Shown: in pieces, positions 16,553 to 26,036 of the stretch
Numbering within the stretch: the first letter of the stretch is position 1
Layout of the letters: every line of letters begins with the position of its first letter
Source: Streptantibioticus ferralitis
GTDB taxonomy: Bacteria > Actinomycetota > Actinomycetes > Streptomycetales > Streptomycetaceae
Assembly: GCF_029223525.1 (NCBI RefSeq)
Contig: NZ_JARHTQ010000022.1
Coordinates: forward strand, 1 to 64,000
Length of the DNA stretch: 64,000 nt
Direction of reading: 5' to 3'
Program-made: the position numbers and the translations under genes
Notes under the pieces: model-generated
What the model saw: the letters and a program-made list of their open reading frames with translations, nothing else
Told to the model about the DNA's origin: nothing
The model's database searches: none

Positions 16553-17532
16553 GCGTTGGCCCCCGAGTACTCCTTGCGGCGGGCGATGATCAGCCGGGCC
16601 GCGCCGTTGACGAGCAGGGTGATCACGAACAGGACCAGACCGGAGGCGATCAGCGCGTCACGGCCGAAGTTGTCCGCCTCGGCGAACTTGGCGGCGATGT
16701 TCTGCGCGAACGTTCCGCCGACCGGGTCCAGCAGCCGGGCGCTGAGCACCGGCGAGGCGGACAGCACGGTGGCCACCGCCATGGTCTCGCCGAGCGCGCG
16801 GCCGAGGCCCAGCATCGAGGCGGAGATGATGCCGGAGCGGGCGAACGGCAGTACCGACATCCGCACGACCTCCCAGCGGGTCGCGCCCAGCGCGAGCGCC
16901 GCCTCCTCGTGCGCCTTCGGCACCTGCCGGAAGACCTCGCGGCTGACGTTGGTGATGATCGGCACGATCATGATCGCCAGCAGGATCCCGACGGTGAACA
17001 GCGAACGGGCCGCGCTGCTCGGGTCGGACTTGTGGAAGATGCCGGTCCAGCTCAGGTACTCGTTCAGCCACAGGTTGAGGCCCTGCAGATGCGGTACGAG
17101 GTAAAGACCGCCCCACAGGCCGTAGACGATGCTGGGGACGGCGGCGAGCAGGTCGACCAGGTACGCCAGCGGCGTGGCCAGCTTGCGCGGCGCGTAGTGC
17201 GAGATGAACAACGCGATGCCGACCGAGACCGGTACGGCGATGATCATCGCGATCAGCGAGCTGACCACCGTGCCGTAGGCGAGCACGGCGATGCCGAAGG
17301 ACGGCGGCTGGAGGTTGGCGTTCCACTCGAACGTGGTGAAGAAGTCGGAGTGGTCCAGCGAGATCGCGTGGATCGCCCGCACGGTGAGGAAGACCGCGAT
17401 GGCGGCCATGATCACCAGCAGCAGGATGCCGGATCCGCGCGACATGCCAAGAAAGACCCGGTCACCCAGCCGGGTGACTGCGGGCTGCCGGGAGTTCGGG
17501 GGGTGTTCCCCGGGTGAATTCACTATGTCCAT
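16549..17532 (-). CDS. pstC: Phosphate ABC transporter permease PstC
   Basis: 327 residues, six membrane helices. The EAA loop is KAHEEAALALGATRWE. It forms the channel heterodimer with PstA. The gap to pstS is 106 bp, and the downstream gene overlaps by 4 bases. The start is ATG 17532. Confidence 0.95.
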   Translation of the reverse strand: MDIVNSPGEHPPNSRQPAVTRLGDRVFLGMSRGSGILLLVIMAAIAVFLTVRAIHAISLDHSDFFTTFEWNANLQPPSFGIAVLAYGTVVSSLIAMIIAVPVSVGIALFISHYAPRKLATPLAYLVDLLAAVPSIVYGLWGGLYLVPHLQGLNLWLNEYLSWTGIFHKSDPSSAARSLFTVGILLAIMIVPIITNVSREVFRQVPKAHEEAALALGATRWEVVRMSVLPFARSGIISASMLGLGRALGETMAVATVLSASPVLSARLLDPVGGTFAQNIAAKFAEADNFGRDALIASGLVLFVITLLVNGAARLIIARRKEYSGANA

Positions 17533-17638
17533 GGGGTTTGGCTCCGGTCTGGCGGGGCTTGTGGCCCCTGGCGGCGGTGCACCGGATGGGGCCGGCCCCG
17601 CGCGTCGGGCGCGGGACCGGCCATGCGGTCTCGGTGGG

Positions 17639-18772
17639 TCAGGACAGGGACGAGATCGTGCTGCGGACCTTGGTGGCGATCTCGGTGGGCAGCGGGGCGT
17701 AGCCCTGGCCGCTCAGGCCCTTCTGGCCGTCGTCGCTCGCGACGTAGTTCAGGAACGCCTTGGTGGCGTCCAGCGTCTCGGGCTTGTTGCCCTTGTCGCA
17801 GGCGATCTCGTACGTGACCAGGGTGAGCGGGTAGGCACCGTCGGCCTTGGTCGCGTAGTTGAGCTTCAGCGCCATGTCGTTGCCGGTACCGACGACCTTG
17901 GCGTCCGCGATCATCTTGGAGGCGGCGTCAGAGCTGGCCGCGACCGGGGCGGAGGCGCCGGTGTCGATCTTGACCGTCGGGATGTTGCTGGCGGTCGCGT
18001 AGGACAGCTCGAAGTAGCCGATCGCGCCCGCGGTCTGCTTCACCTGCGCGGCGACACCCGAGGACTGCGGAGCGGACTGGCCGTTCTTGGCCTGCCAGGC
18101 CTTGCCACCGCTGTACGACCAGTCGCTGGCCGCCGCGCCCTTGAGGTACTTGGTGAAGTTGTCCGTGGTGCCGGACTCGTCCGAGCGGTGGAACGCCTGG
18201 ATCGAGGAGGACGGCAGCTTGGCGCTCGGGTTGAGCTTCTTGATCGCCGGGTCGTCCCACTTGGCGATCTTCGAGTCGAAGATCTTCGCCAGCGTCGGGG
18301 CGTCCAGGACCAGGTTGTCCACGCCGGGCAGGTTGTAGCCCACCGCGATCGGACCGCCGACCATCGGCAGGTCTATGCCCTGGCCGCCGTTCTTGCAGAC
18401 CGACTTGGACTTGGTGACCTCGTCCGGCTTCAGCGCCGAGTCGGAGCCGGCGAAGGCGGTGCTGCCCTGCAGGAACTCGGTGACGCCCGCGCCGGAACCG
18501 GTGGGCTTGTAGTTGATCTGCGAACCGGAGCAGGCCTGCATGTAGTTCTTGACCCAGACGTCCATGGCGTTCTTCTGGGCGGTGGAACCAGAGGCGAGCA
18601 GGTTGGCCTTGCTGCCGCACTTGATGGAAGCGGCGGCGTTGGACGAGCCGCCCGACGGGCTGCTGGAGCCGCTGTTGTTGTCCGAGCCGCAGGCCGTCAG
18701 GACCAACGCGCTGGAGACCGCGATCGCGCCGACGGCCAGGGAGCGCAGTCCGGTCTTGCGAGTGAGCTTCAC
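17639..18772 (-). CDS. pstS: Phosphate-binding lipoprotein PstS
   Basis: 377 residues. A lipoprotein signal ends at LTAC with Cys28 as the lipidated residue, followed by a Ser/Gly-rich tether. The phosphate-binding loops are recognisable: SGSTAQ, GSGAGVTEF, AGSDSAL and RSDESGTTDNF. It captures phosphate outside the membrane for PstC/PstA. It is the first gene of the pst operon, with a PHO box 86-107 bp upstream of its start. Confidence 0.96.
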   Translation of the reverse strand: MKLTRKTGLRSLAVGAIAVSSALVLTACGSDNNSGSSSPSGGSSNAAASIKCGSKANLLASGSTAQKNAMDVWVKNYMQACSGSQINYKPTGSGAGVTEFLQGSTAFAGSDSALKPDEVTKSKSVCKNGGQGIDLPMVGGPIAVGYNLPGVDNLVLDAPTLAKIFDSKIAKWDDPAIKKLNPSAKLPSSSIQAFHRSDESGTTDNFTKYLKGAAASDWSYSGGKAWQAKNGQSAPQSSGVAAQVKQTAGAIGYFELSYATASNIPTVKIDTGASAPVAASSDAASKMIADAKVVGTGNDMALKLNYATKADGAYPLTLVTYEIACDKGNKPETLDATKAFLNYVASDDGQKGLSGQGYAPLPTEIATKVRSTISSLS

Positions 18773-18857
18773 CTTCGAGTGTTCCTTCCTGGAGCACGGT
18801 GACGGAGGTTCACCGGTACGGCTGAAAGTAAGCAGATCAGATGAAGCAGCTGACGGG

Positions 18858-18879
18858 TGTTAGTGAACACACGGTGAAC
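18858..18879 (-). promoter_or_regulatory. PHO box upstream of pstS
   Basis: Read on the minus strand there are two adjacent 11-bp direct repeats, GTTCACCGTGT (18879-18869) and GTTCACTAACA (18868-18858). This is the form of Streptomyces PhoP-binding sites (11-bp direct repeat units beginning GTTCAC). It predicts induction of pst under phosphate limitation. A lone GTTCACC on the opposite strand lies at 18808-18814. Confidence 0.88.
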
Positions 18880-18926
18880 CTCGCCCATCGGGGTGGCATA
18901 CGACCCCGGGGCCTGGTACGCCCCGA

Positions 18927-19379
18927 TTACGTGATGTTGCCCAGCGTACGAATCAGCGCGTCGATCAGCGGTCGGTCCCGTTCGTGCGTCAGACGGTTCC
19001 GTGCCGCGGCGGGCGGCAGCCAGACCAGCCGGTCCACCTCGCGGTTCTCTATGAAGGTGCCGCCGATCACCTCGGCGGCCCAGTAACGGACCTCCTTGGG
19101 CCGTCCGTTCACCAGGTAGTGCGAAGCGGGCAGCTGGGGACCGAGCAGGCAGTCCATCCCGGTCTCCTCCTTCACTTCGCGCAGCGCGGCCTGGGCGACG
19201 GCCTCACCGCTCTTCAGCTTCCCCTTCGGATGCGACCAGTCGTCGTAGCGCGGCCGGTGGATCAGTGCGATCTCAACCCGGTTGAGGGGTTCGCGGTGCC
19301 CCAGGGCGCAGGCGGGCGATCGACGCCACAGCACCGCGCCGGCGGCACGGATCGGCGTCTGCGTGGCGGGCTGTCCCAT
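18927..19379 (-). CDS. Nudix hydrolase, MutT1-like
   Basis: 150 residues. A complete Nudix box GX5EX7REUXEEXGU is seen from GKLKSGEAV to EVKEETGM. The N-terminal part (IRAAGAVLWRR) and the HPKGKL entry resemble mycobacterial MutT1-type enzymes, but the C-terminal phosphoglycerate-mutase-like domain of MutT1 is absent here. The neighbouring CHAD protein and polyphosphate kinase suggest a role around phosphate or polyphosphate/nucleotide hydrolysis; the substrate is not determined. Confidence 0.88.
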   Translation of the reverse strand: MGQPATQTPIRAAGAVLWRRSPACALGHREPLNRVEIALIHRPRYDDWSHPKGKLKSGEAVAQAALREVKEETGMDCLLGPQLPASHYLVNGRPKEVRYWAAEVIGGTFIENREVDRLVWLPPAAARNRLTHERDRPLIDALIRTLGNIT

Positions 19380-19441
19380 TGACTTCCTTCACGGCTGCTT
19401 GCGACTGATGACGAACGCGGGGTCCTACACGGTGCGGGGTC

Positions 19442-20662
19442 CTACGACGCCGGGGCCGTGGCCGGGGCGATGCCCAGCCAGATCCGGCTGAACGCGTAGC
19501 GGGCCGCCTCGACCTCGGCGCGCTGGTCGGCGTGCAGCACACCGAGCGCGTACCCGGTGGCCGGGGTGATCCGCGGCGTACGGGCAGCCGACGCGGCGGC
19601 CGCGGCGGCATCGGCGGCATCCCGGTGCCGGTCGAGCGTCCGCCCGGCACCGTACAGCCGGGCCGGATCAGGGACGCCGGCGGGCGGCTCGGCCAGCGGT
19701 TCCAGTGCGTACCGGCACACCCGCAGCAGCCCGCGGACCTGGTGCCAGGGCACGTCCTGCAGCTCGTCGGCGGGCGCGTCGGCCAGCGTCGCCCGCAGGG
19801 CATGGGCGTTGTACGGGTAGCCGGCGAGCGCCAGCGGCAGCGCGTCGACCGCGTCGGCCAGCCGCCGGTAGGCGTGCTCGGCGAGCGGCAACAGCAGTTG
19901 GCCGGCGGGCGCCGCCGCGGCGCCGGTGAGCGGCGGATCGGAGGCGAGCAGCGCGACGGCGTCGGCGACCGCGTGGAACCGCGCGGAACCGAACGCCTGC
20001 AGGGTGGCCGAGTGGGCCCGGGTCCGGGCCAGCGTCAGCTGTCGTTCCAGCAGCGCCCCGGCGCGCGCCGCCCCGGCGGCCAGCGGTCCGCGGCCCGACG
20101 GATCGGCGGCCGGTTCCGGCGACGAGGTCGCGGGCGAGGGCAGCACACGGCCGCGCCGGGCGCCGACCCGTCCGGAGGCACGGGGACCCGGCCCCTCGCC
20201 GTGGTCGGCGGCCGCGCCGCCGCGCCGCCGCGGCCCGTCTCCCGCCGCTACCGGCTCGCCCTCCCCGCCGACCGCGCCGTCGCCGGGCAGTGTTCCGCCA
20301 TCGTGGTCGGAGACCGCCGCACCGGAGGCGAGCCGGTGCAACGCGGTGCGCAGTCGGGTCAGATCGGCGCCGTAGCGCTGTTCACGGGCCAACGTGGCGC
20401 ACAGCCAGCGCAGTTCCGTGCGCAGCGACTCCGCCCATACGGGGTCGACCAGCGGCTCGTAGGTCAGCAGGACCGCGCTGATCCGGCGCGAGGCGCGGCG
20501 CAGCGACCGCGCCCCGGCCGCCTCGTCCTCGGTGCGCAGTCGCAGCGCTCGGAGGAACTCGGCCGCGTGCTCGCCGAGGTATCCGGCAAGTACCTCGCCC
20601 GCCGTGCGATCGGCGGCCGGGGCGACGAGAGCCGGAGCGCTGTCAGGATGTCGCTGGGCCAC
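19442..20662 (-). CDS. CHAD domain protein with a disordered insert
   Basis: 406 residues. The CHAD helical domain is visible in two halves: helices with spaced basic residues ([13 protein letters not shown]) in the N-terminal half and [15 protein letters not shown] in the C-terminal half. They are separated by a low-complexity Gly/Ala/Pro/Arg-rich insert at about 118-215. CHAD proteins bind polyphosphate. The gene overlaps the 3' end of ppk by 20 bp, so the two are co-transcribed and a polyphosphate-granule role is reasonable inference. Confidence 0.82.
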   Translation of the reverse strand: MAQRHPDSAPALVAPAADRTAGEVLAGYLGEHAAEFLRALRLRTEDEAAGARSLRRASRRISAVLLTYEPLVDPVWAESLRTELRWLCATLAREQRYGADLTRLRTALHRLASGAAVSDHDGGTLPGDGAVGGEGEPVAAGDGPRRRGGAAADHGEGPGPRASGRVGARRGRVLPSPATSSPEPAADPSGRGPLAAGAARAGALLERQLTLARTRAHSATLQAFGSARFHAVADAVALLASDPPLTGAAAAPAGQLLLPLAEHAYRRLADAVDALPLALAGYPYNAHALRATLADAPADELQDVPWHQVRGLLRVCRYALEPLAEPPAGVPDPARLYGAGRTLDRHRDAADAAAAAASAARTPRITPATGYALGVLHADQRAEVEAARYAFSRIWLGIAPATAPAS

Positions 20663-22907
20663 GCCGGCGCCTCCGCGCGTCGATGAGCATTTCCTGTACG
20701 TTCCGCAGCGGACGGCCCTCGGCGTCCGTGCTGTGCCGGGTCCAGTTGCCGTCCGGACCGAGGTGCCAGGACGCGGTGTCGTCCGAAACCCCGGTTTCCA
20801 GCAGGCGGTTGAGGGCCGCTCGGTGTGCCGGGTCGGAGACCTTGACCAGCGCCTCGATCCTGCGGTCGAGGTTACGGTGCATCATGTCCGCACTGCCAAG
20901 CCACACTTCGGGCTCGCCGCCGTTGCCGAAGACGAACACCCTTGAGTGTTCCAGGAATCGGCCCAGGATGCTGCGTACCCGGATGTTCTCCGACAGGCCC
21001 GGCACTCCGGGGCGGATGGCGCAGATGCCGCGCACCCAGATGTCGATCGGTACGCCCGCCATCGACGCGCGGTACAGCGCGTCGACCACGGCCTCGTCGA
21101 CCATGGAGTTGACCTTGATCCGGACGAACGCGGGGCGTCCGGCACGTTGGTGCTCGATCTCCTTCTCGATGCGCGAGATCAGCCCGTCGCGCAGCGAGCG
21201 CGGCGCCACCAGCAGACGGCGGAAGGAGTTGCGGCGCGAGTAGCCGGACAGCCGGTTGAACAGGTCGGACAGATCCGCGCCGACCTGTGGGTCAGCGGTC
21301 AGCAACCCCAGGTCCTCGTACAGCCGGGCCGTCTTGGGGTGGTAGTTCCCGGTGCCGACATGGCTGTAGCGGCGCAGCACGTCGCCTTCCTGACGGACCA
21401 CCAGCGACAGCTTGCAGTGCGTCTTCAGCCCCACCAGGCCGTAGACGACATGGCAGCCCGCCTCCTCCAGCTTGCGAGCCCACTTGATGTTGGCCTGCTC
21501 GTCGAAGCGGGCCTTGATCTCCACCAGCACCAGCACCTGCTTGCCCGACTCGGCGGCGTCTATCAGCGCGTCGACGATCGGCGAGGTCTCCGAGGTGCGG
21601 TACAGCGTCTGCTTGATCGCCAGCACGTCCGGGTCGGCGGCGGCCTGCTCCAGGAACGACTGCACGGAGGTGGAGAACGAGTCGTACGGGTGGTGCAGCA
21701 GGACGTCGCGCTCGCGCAGCGCCGAGAAGATGTCCGGCGGCGAGGAGGACTCGACCTCGGACAGGTCGCGGTGGGTGCCCGCGACGAACTTCGGGTACTT
21801 CAGCTCCGGCCGGTCCAGCGACGCGATGCCGAACAGGCCGGTCAGGTCCAGCGGCCCGGGCAGCGGGTACACCTCGGCGTCGGAGATCTTCAACTCCCGT
21901 ACCAGCAGGTCGAGTACGTACGGGTCGATGGACTCCTCGACCTCGAGCCGCACCGGTGGACCGAAGCGACGTCGCATCAGTTCCTTCTCCAGCGCCTGGA
22001 GCAGGTTCTCCGCGTCGTCCTCCTCGACCTCCAGGTCCTCGTTGCGGGTCACCCGGAACATGTGGTGCGCGAGCACCTCCATACCCGGGAAGAGCTCTTC
22101 CAGATGGGCCGCGATCACGTCCTCCAGCGGGACGTACCGCTGCGGCCCGGCCTCCAGGAAGCGCGGCAGCAGCGGTGGCACCTTCACCCGGGCGAAGTGC
22201 TGGTGCCCGCTGACCGGGTTCCGCACCACCACGGCCAGGTTCAGCGAGAGTCCCGAGATGTACGGGAAGGGGTGTGCGGGATCCACTGCCAGCGGGGTGA
22301 GCACCGGGAAGATCTGCTGACGGAACAGGGTGAACAGCCGCGCCTGCTCCTTCTCGGTCAGCTCGTGCCAGCGGATGACATGGATGCCGTGTGCGGACAG
22401 TTCGGGCGCGATGTCGGTCTGGAAGCAGGCGGCGTGCCGGGCCATGAGCTCACGCGACCGGCTCCAGATCTGCTCCAGCACCTCGCGGGGCTGCAGCCCG
22501 GACGCGGACCGGGTGGCCACGCCGGTGGCGATCCGCCGCTTGAGACCGGCGACGCGCACCATGAAGAACTCATCGAGGTTCCCGGCGAAGATCGCCAGGA
22601 AGTTCGCGCGCTCCAGCAGGGGCGTCGCGGGGTCTTCCGCGAGCTCCAGGACGCGCTCGTTGAACGCCAGCCAGCTGCGCTCGCGGTCCAGGAAACGACC
22701 GGGCGGAAGATCTGCTTCCGCCGCGGCCTCCGCGGTGCTTGTGCCGCCGGTGGTGTCCGTGGCGGTGATACGGGAAGCGCTCACCTGGCTGAGATCGGGT
22801 ACGTCGTCCGGGTCGCCGTCCAGATCGGGTACACCGAGGGTTCGACGGGCCCCGATCGAGCCCAGTGAGGGCGTGTCCGCCGAGTGGGACGGGTTACGAG
22901 CAGGCAT
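20643..22907 (-). CDS. ppk: Polyphosphate kinase
   Basis: 754 residues from the preferred ATG 22907. The N-terminal 60 residues are disordered, then the PPK1 domains follow from [17 protein letters not shown]. The autophosphorylated histidine lies in [14 protein letters not shown]; the [17 protein letters not shown] and [10 protein letters not shown] segments are typical. It makes polyphosphate reversibly from ATP. A longer frame reaches 23060, but it lacks family similarity. From memory the S. lividans ppk is PhoP-regulated; only a weak, imperfect repeat (TTACC/TTCAA near 23085-23105) could serve here. Confidence 0.95.
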   Translation of the reverse strand: MPARNPSHSADTPSLGSIGARRTLGVPDLDGDPDDVPDLSQVSASRITATDTTGGTSTAEAAAEADLPPGRFLDRERSWLAFNERVLELAEDPATPLLERANFLAIFAGNLDEFFMVRVAGLKRRIATGVATRSASGLQPREVLEQIWSRSRELMARHAACFQTDIAPELSAHGIHVIRWHELTEKEQARLFTLFRQQIFPVLTPLAVDPAHPFPYISGLSLNLAVVVRNPVSGHQHFARVKVPPLLPRFLEAGPQRYVPLEDVIAAHLEELFPGMEVLAHHMFRVTRNEDLEVEEDDAENLLQALEKELMRRRFGPPVRLEVEESIDPYVLDLLVRELKISDAEVYPLPGPLDLTGLFGIASLDRPELKYPKFVAGTHRDLSEVESSSPPDIFSALRERDVLLHHPYDSFSTSVQSFLEQAAADPDVLAIKQTLYRTSETSPIVDALIDAAESGKQVLVLVEIKARFDEQANIKWARKLEEAGCHVVYGLVGLKTHCKLSLVVRQEGDVLRRYSHVGTGNYHPKTARLYEDLGLLTADPQVGADLSDLFNRLSGYSRRNSFRRLLVAPRSLRDGLISRIEKEIEHQRAGRPAFVRIKVNSMVDEAVVDALYRASMAGVPIDIWVRGICAIRPGVPGLSENIRVRSILGRFLEHSRVFVFGNGGEPEVWLGSADMMHRNLDRRIEALVKVSDPAHRAALNRLLETGVSDDTASWHLGPDGNWTRHSTDAEGRPLRNVQEMLIDARRRRRGPATS

Positions 22908-23328
22908 CAGGGGGCCGGCCTCCTCCACTTCCGGTAGGTGCTCCCTATTCTCCCGCGTCGGGAGTGAAACCGGCAGGTCGGAGGTGCCGCGGACAGGACC
23001 TCGCGTCCGGTGGGGGTGTCCGTCGCGGTGATCGCGAGGGATCGGCACAGCGGGCTGCATTCACTGATGCTCGCAAGGGAGTTTGAATCGTTGGTAACGA
23101 TTACGTGGCGGGCGGGGAAGCGCAATGCATCCCGCGAGGGGGCCTTTCAGGCCCTCGCGGCCGTTCGCGGTCCACCGCCGGGTGCGCCGCGGCGGGGCCC
23201 GTACCGCCGCTGGGGGGCTATTCTGCGCCGCGATGGCGGGTCACCACCATGGCACACATCAATGGTTATGAGACCGTCTCAATCCATGGTCGCCGTGGGG
23301 GATCCTCGGTGGGTTGCGGCCGGTTCGA

Positions 23329-23447
23329 CACCGCCGGACTCCGCCGCCGGACGTCTCGCCGCTGCGGCGGGAAGATTCTTTGCCGTTCCGGCGAACACCG
23401 TTCTCCGCCGCGACGGTGAGTGACCACGGCGGCGGAGTCCGGCGGTG
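23329..23447. repeat. 20-bp perfect inverted repeat
   Basis: The left arm at 23329-23348 (CACCGCCGGACTCCGCCGCC) and the right arm at 23428-23447 are exact reverse complements, separated by 79 bp. The spacer is also rich in shorter complementary runs. No transposase is present. It could be a large cruciform, a minimal mobile element, or paired regulatory sites. Confidence 0.8.
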
Positions 23448-23456
23448 CCGAGCTGA

Positions 23457-23581
23457 GCGCAACCCCGAAGCCCCGGGTCGGGCGCAGCCCCGAATAACCG
23501 GGTCGGGCGCAGCCCCGAATACCCGGGCCGAGCGCAGCCCCGAAACCCCGGCCGGGGGCGACCCCGGAAATCAATCCGGGC
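23457..23581. repeat. 25-bp tandem repeat array, five units
   Basis: Units begin at exactly 23457, 23482, 23507, 23532 and 23557. The first 13 bases read GCGCAACCCCGAA in unit 1 and GCGCAGCCCCGAA in units 2-4; unit 5 is degenerate. The other 12 bases vary slightly around an ACCGGGTCGG-like tail. The period is not a multiple of three and there are no unique spacers, so it is neither a coding repeat nor a CRISPR array. Confidence 0.88.
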
Positions 23582-23622
23582 CCGCCGCCGGGGCGGGGCG
23601 GGGAGGTCTGTCGGACCGGCGG

Positions 23623-24552
23623 TCAGGTCTCCGTGCGGTACATCAGGTCCACCTCGTGGACCGTGAAGCCCAGCCGTTCGTAGACCGTGACGGCCGGAAC
23701 GTTGTCGGCGTCGACGTACAGCATCGCGGTCGGCATCTTCCGCTCGTACGCCAGATGGCGCAGTCCGGCCGCGGTGAGTGCCTTGCCGAGGCCGGTGCCC
23801 TGCTCGCCGGGCGCCACGCCGAGCACATAGACCTCGCCGAGCTCCTCGGCGGCGTGCACCTTCGTCCAGTGGAAGCCCACGACCTGCTCGCCGCGTACCG
23901 CCAGGAAGAACCCGGCAGGGTCGAACCACGTCTCGGCCTTGCGGTCGTCCAGGTCACGCTGAGTGAGCGAACCCTGCTCGGGGTGATGGGCGAAGGCGGC
24001 GGCGTTCACCGCCAGCCACGCGGCGTCGTCCTCCCCGGGCCGGAACGTACGCAGCGTGACACCGGGCGGCAGTACGGGCTCCGGCAGCGGCGTCTCACCG
24101 GGCAGCGGGCGGCGCATCTGCCGCAGCTCGCGGAACAGGGCCAGTCCGAGCTGCGCGGCGAGGTGCCGGGCGGCGGCGTGACCGCCGTGCGCCCAGACCC
24201 GCAGCCGCTTGCCGGACAGTTCGAGCAGTGCGTGCCCGAGCGCCCGGCCGTGGCCGCGCCCGCGCGCACCGGGTTCGATGACCAGCTCGGCGGCGGGCGC
24301 CTCGACGGGGTCGCTCTCCTCCAACTGCGCGTACCCGGTGAGCTGTTCACCCACGTACAGCAGCAGATGCCGGATGCCCGGCCGCTGTCCGCCGCGCAGG
24401 TTCAGCCGTCCCTGCTCGGACACGGCGGGCTGGCCGTCTTCGGCGGCCGCCCGCTCGATGAGCTCCAGCACGTCGTGGGCCGTCTGTGGCGGCAACGCGT
24501 CCAGGGTCTCGATCCGGCGCGGGGCGAGAGGGGGCTTTGCGGGGTCCGTCAT
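23623..24552 (-). CDS. mshD: Mycothiol synthase MshD
   Basis: 309 residues, two tandem GNAT domains as in characterised MshD. The N-terminal domain has AELVIEPGARGRGHGRAL and the C-terminal domain has GEVYVLGVAPGEQGTGLGKAL followed by NVPAVTVYERLGF. It acetylates Cys-GlcN-Ins to complete mycothiol, the main actinobacterial thiol. The ATG start has no strong competitor. It is monocistronic and marks the left edge of the conserved core before the ESX island. Confidence 0.93.
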   Translation of the reverse strand: MTDPAKPPLAPRRIETLDALPPQTAHDVLELIERAAAEDGQPAVSEQGRLNLRGGQRPGIRHLLLYVGEQLTGYAQLEESDPVEAPAAELVIEPGARGRGHGRALGHALLELSGKRLRVWAHGGHAAARHLAAQLGLALFRELRQMRRPLPGETPLPEPVLPPGVTLRTFRPGEDDAAWLAVNAAAFAHHPEQGSLTQRDLDDRKAETWFDPAGFFLAVRGEQVVGFHWTKVHAAEELGEVYVLGVAPGEQGTGLGKALTAAGLRHLAYERKMPTAMLYVDADNVPAVTVYERLGFTVHEVDLMYRTET

Positions 24553-24635
24553 GGTTCAGAGTTTATGGCGGGTCGATCGCCCGCCGGGACTCTCCTGGTG
24601 GGCATCGATCGAGTGGCGAGTCCGCGAAACGCCGG

Positions 24636-26036
24636 TCAGCCGTTGTCCGACCGCCGCAGGTGCCGCATGAGCCGTTCCAGGTCCGCCCACCCCGAGGCCG
24701 AAGTGCCGTCGCCCAGTTCGTAGTAGAAGCCCGGGGCCGACGCCGTCCCCAGGGTGTGCGGTGGATTGCCGAAGGGCGGGCGGCGGGCGTGGTCCGCGCC
24801 GATCTCCTCGACGTCCGCGGGGCCGACGGCGAAGGCGAGCGGAACGGGAAGGGACTCCAGCCGGGCCGGGACGGTGAGGTCGCGGCGTGCCGAACGGCGT
24901 TGCACCAGCAGGGACCGGAGCCCGTACCGCGCGCCCAAGTCGACGGCGACCGACCGGAGTTGGTCGGCCGACGGCAGGCTCCCGTCGGCGAGGCCGAGGG
25001 CGAGGCTGATGTCCTCCTCGACACCGTCAGGGGTACGCGCGATCCGCATCGTGGCGATGGCCGGACGGTCGGGTGCGCCGACGATGACCAGCCAGGTGCC
25101 GTCGGGCGCGCGGTCCCGGGCCAGATCGGTGACCTCCTGCCGTGACCAGCGCGAGCTCGCGGGCTCCGCGGTGCCCCAGCCCGACGGAGGCGCTCCGGCC
25201 AGCGTCTGCCAGACGGTTTCCAGCGCGCCGCCGAGCACCAGCTGTTCCTCGGCGGGGTGGCAGGTGCGGAAGGAGAGCAGGAGCTGACTGTCCTCGGCGG
25301 TGGCGGTCCGGATGAAGGCCTCCGCCGGCCGGGCGCCCTCGACCGGCCGGAACGCGCCCTCGTGCCAGTGGAGTTGGGCGCCGGACAGACCGTCGTAGTA
25401 GCCGCCCGCGTCGTCGCGGATGACCCAGCGGTGCGGTGGGCCGGACAGGGCGAGCCGGGTGGGCAGGCTGAGCCGGGCGCTCGCCGGGGAGACGATCTGC
25501 AGGGCGCGGTTGCTGGCGATGCAGGCGCGCAGCACCTCGGACAGCCAGGTGGTCATGGCGATGACCGGGCGTTCCTGGATGACGACGGCCACCCGTTCGG
25601 TGAGCACGTCGACCGCGGGTTGGGCCGCGGCCGGGGCTGGGGCGACCGTGGCGGTGGTGTCCAGCGGGGTGTCCGGTACGTCGGCGGCGTCCGGTGGCCA
25701 GGTGGTGCCGTCGAGATGGCGGGCCAGGTGCCCGGCGAAGGTGGCGGCGAGCCGCTCGCCCCCGGGGACGGCGGTCGAGGCCCGCGCCTCGGTCCACCAG
25801 GCGGGCGTGCCCGGATCCGCCTCGGGGCCGAGCAGCCGCCGCATCTCACCCGGCACCTCCAGCAGTACCGGCGCCTCGACGGACAGCAGCGGACGGCCCT
25901 CGTCGTCGCAGAGTTGCACGACGGCACCGTCCGCGAGGGACCGCAGGCGCAGATCGGGGCCCGCCGCGAGCAGCGCACCCGCGATCGCGCGGACGTCCGG
26001 CATCCGCGGGGTCAGGGCGATGGCGTCCTTGGTCAC
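24636..26036 (-). CDS. DUF6177 family protein of the ESX locus
   Basis: 466 residues, soluble. I recognise it as the DUF6177 family that accompanies EccC in Streptomyces. Visible features: a region with ERVAVVIQERPVIAMTTWL, a later TWLVIVGAPDRPAIATMRIA stretch, and a C-terminal PPHTLGTASAPGFYYELG segment. No catalytic motif is obvious. GTG 26036 overlaps the eccC stop by 4 bases (GTGA), so the two proteins are made together. It may be a cytosolic partner of EccC; function unknown. Confidence 0.78.
   Translation of the reverse strand: MTKDAIALTPRMPDVRAIAGALLAAGPDLRLRSLADGAVVQLCDDEGRPLLSVEAPVLLEVPGEMRRLLGPEADPGTPAWWTEARASTAVPGGERLAATFAGHLARHLDGTTWPPDAADVPDTPLDTTATVAPAPAAAQPAVDVLTERVAVVIQERPVIAMTTWLSEVLRACIASNRALQIVSPASARLSLPTRLALSGPPHRWVIRDDAGGYYDGLSGAQLHWHEGAFRPVEGARPAEAFIRTATAEDSQLLLSFRTCHPAEEQLVLGGALETVWQTLAGAPPSGWGTAEPASSRWSRQEVTDLARDRAPDGTWLVIVGAPDRPAIATMRIARTPDGVEEDISLALGLADGSLPSADQLRSVAVDLGARYGLRSLLVQRRSARRDLTVPARLESLPVPLAFAVGPADVEEIGADHARRPPFGNPPHTLGTASAPGFYYELGDGTSASGWADLERLMRHLRRSDNG

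Larger units (their letters stand above)
22908..23622. other. Gene-free region between ppk and mshD
   Basis: About 715 bp with no supportable gene; open frames across it are low-complexity and lack ribosome sites. It contains the ppk promoter region, a 20-bp inverted repeat and a 25-bp tandem array (both listed separately), and several ATGG/CCAT-containing partial inverted repeats around 23235-23300. Confidence 0.6.

Noticed and set aside
20946..22868. A 640-codon plus-strand frame opposite ppk
   Set aside because: Antisense to ppk, which has catalytic motifs throughout; composition is that of a shadow.
23457..23581. CRISPR array
   Set aside because: Units abut with no unique spacers, and no cas genes are present; it is a plain tandem repeat.
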